64,000 nt of DNA from Bin94 sp965215535 (GTDB lineage: Bacteria > Gemmatimonadota > Gemmatimonadetes > Longimicrobiales > Gaopeijiaceae), in assembly GCA_965215535.1 (NCBI GenBank), contig OZ244063.1:2418001-2482000 (forward strand), given 5' to 3'. Below are positions 63,528 to 64,000 of the stretch, piece after piece. The stretch's first letter is position 1; each line of letters opens with the position of its first letter. A program made the position numbers and the translations under genes. Under the pieces are notes generated by a model that saw only the letters and a list, made by a program, of their open reading frames with translations, did no database searches and was not told the DNA's origin.

Positions 63528-64000
63528 ATGATCGATCTGCGTTCCGATACCGTCACCCGTCCGACCCCTGCAATGCGCGAGGCAATGGCCCGCGCAGAGG
63601 TGGGCGACGACGTCTATGGCGACGACCCCACGATCAGGAAGCTGGAGGCGCGCGCGGCCGAGCTTCTGGGCAAGGAAGACGCGGTGTATATGCCCACCGG
63701 CACCATGACCAACCAGGTGGCGATCCGGGCGCACACCGAGCCGGGCGATTGCGTCGTCATGGATATCGGTTCGCATGTCGTGCGCTCCGAGGGCGGCGGA
63801 CCGGCTGCGCTCTCGGGCGTCACCGTCCATCCGCTGGCGGGCGAACGCGGCATCTTTACCACCGCCCAACTGCAGGACGCGCTGGGCGTTGCGCATCCGG
63901 GGTCGCCCACCACCCTGGCCCCGCCTCCCCGTCTGCTCTGCCTCGAGAATACGCACAATGGCGGCGGCGGCAGCATCTGGCCGCTGGAACAGCTCGACGC
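63528..64000 (+). CDS. L-threonine aldolase / beta-eliminating lyase, 3' end outside window
   Basis: The first 157 residues of a low-specificity L-threonine aldolase, from ATG 63528 (MIDLRSDTVTRPTPAMREAM). VGDDVYGDDPTIRKLE and LGKEDAVYMPTGTMTNQVAI are diagnostic. It also has LCLENTHNGGGGSIWPLEQL. It cleaves threonine to glycine and acetaldehyde with PLP; the PLP Lys lies beyond the window. The gene seems to be ordinary host sequence beyond the island. Confidence 0.92.
   Translation, partial: MIDLRSDTVTRPTPAMREAMARAEVGDDVYGDDPTIRKLEARAAELLGKEDAVYMPTGTMTNQVAIRAHTEPGDCVVMDIGSHVVRSEGGGPAALSGVTVHPLAGERGIFTTAQLQDALGVAHPGSPTTLAPPPRLLCLENTHNGGGGSIWPLEQLD

Overview
The window is a GC-rich chromosomal segment from a diderm bacterium with a TonB receptor, TolC-type outer-membrane protein, lipoproteins and Tat/Sec-exported enzymes. 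Three 6-bladed beta-propeller lipoproteins, an S9 peptidase, a glutaminyl cyclase, an NfeD/flotillin pair and the overall gene mix resemble Gemmatimonadota. That assignment is inference from gene style, not a database result. No rRNA or tRNA gene was seen.

Layout. (1) 1-5.2 kb: end of an SDR gene, a zinc-dependent phospholipase C-like protein, a MocA/XdhC/MoxR set that serves molybdenum hydroxylase maturation, and a dienelactone hydrolase lipoprotein. (2) 5.2-6.8 kb: a type II restriction-modification pair whose HNH nuclease gene looks frameshifted. (3) 6.9-12.6 kb: an oxalyl-CoA synthetase-like ligase (frameshifted) coupled to a ketopantoate reductase-like gene, an HsdR_N-like/GreA-C-like fusion, and an NfeD-flotillin pair. 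(4) 12.7-17 kb: a pstS-C-A-B1-B2 phosphate importer with two ATPases that are degenerate in complementary ways. (5) 17-24.9 kb: RsmC-like methyltransferase, cardiolipin synthase, ProXp-ala, lipoproteins, a TonB receptor and a secreted rhodanese. (6) 25-32.8 kb: a tightly overlapping minus-strand unit (class V aminotransferase, DUF3224, TolC, membrane fusion protein, RND pump). (7) 32.9-38.3 kb: glutaminyl cyclase, propeller lipoproteins, an aminotransferase and a RidA lipoprotein. (8) 38.4-39.4 kb: a small ArsC-like gene with an in-frame UGA at its redox site (probable selenoprotein), running into about 3.7 tandem copies of a 172/174-bp palindromic repeat. (9) 39.5-54.9 kb: S9 peptidase, FmdB, two APC permeases, an aldo-keto reductase-Rid fusion, SLOG protein, an unusual aminotransferase, MBL hydrolase with a MATE-like membrane protein, and an FkbM methyltransferase. 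(10) 54.9-63.4 kb: a defence island with AbiE remnants, a membrane-protein gene broken by one UGA, a TIR protein, a complete type III restriction-modification system and a decayed tyrosine integrase. (11) 63.5 kb to the end: the start of a threonine aldolase gene.

The most interesting points are the UGA-containing ArsC-like gene with a hairpin just downstream, the PstB1/PstB2 pair (one predicted canonical and one degenerate ATP site), the 172/174-bp array, the HsdR_N/GreA-C fusion, and the mix of intact and decaying defence genes. Several single-base lesions occur. At least two look like loss of one G from a short G run, so assembly error must be excluded before calling them real.
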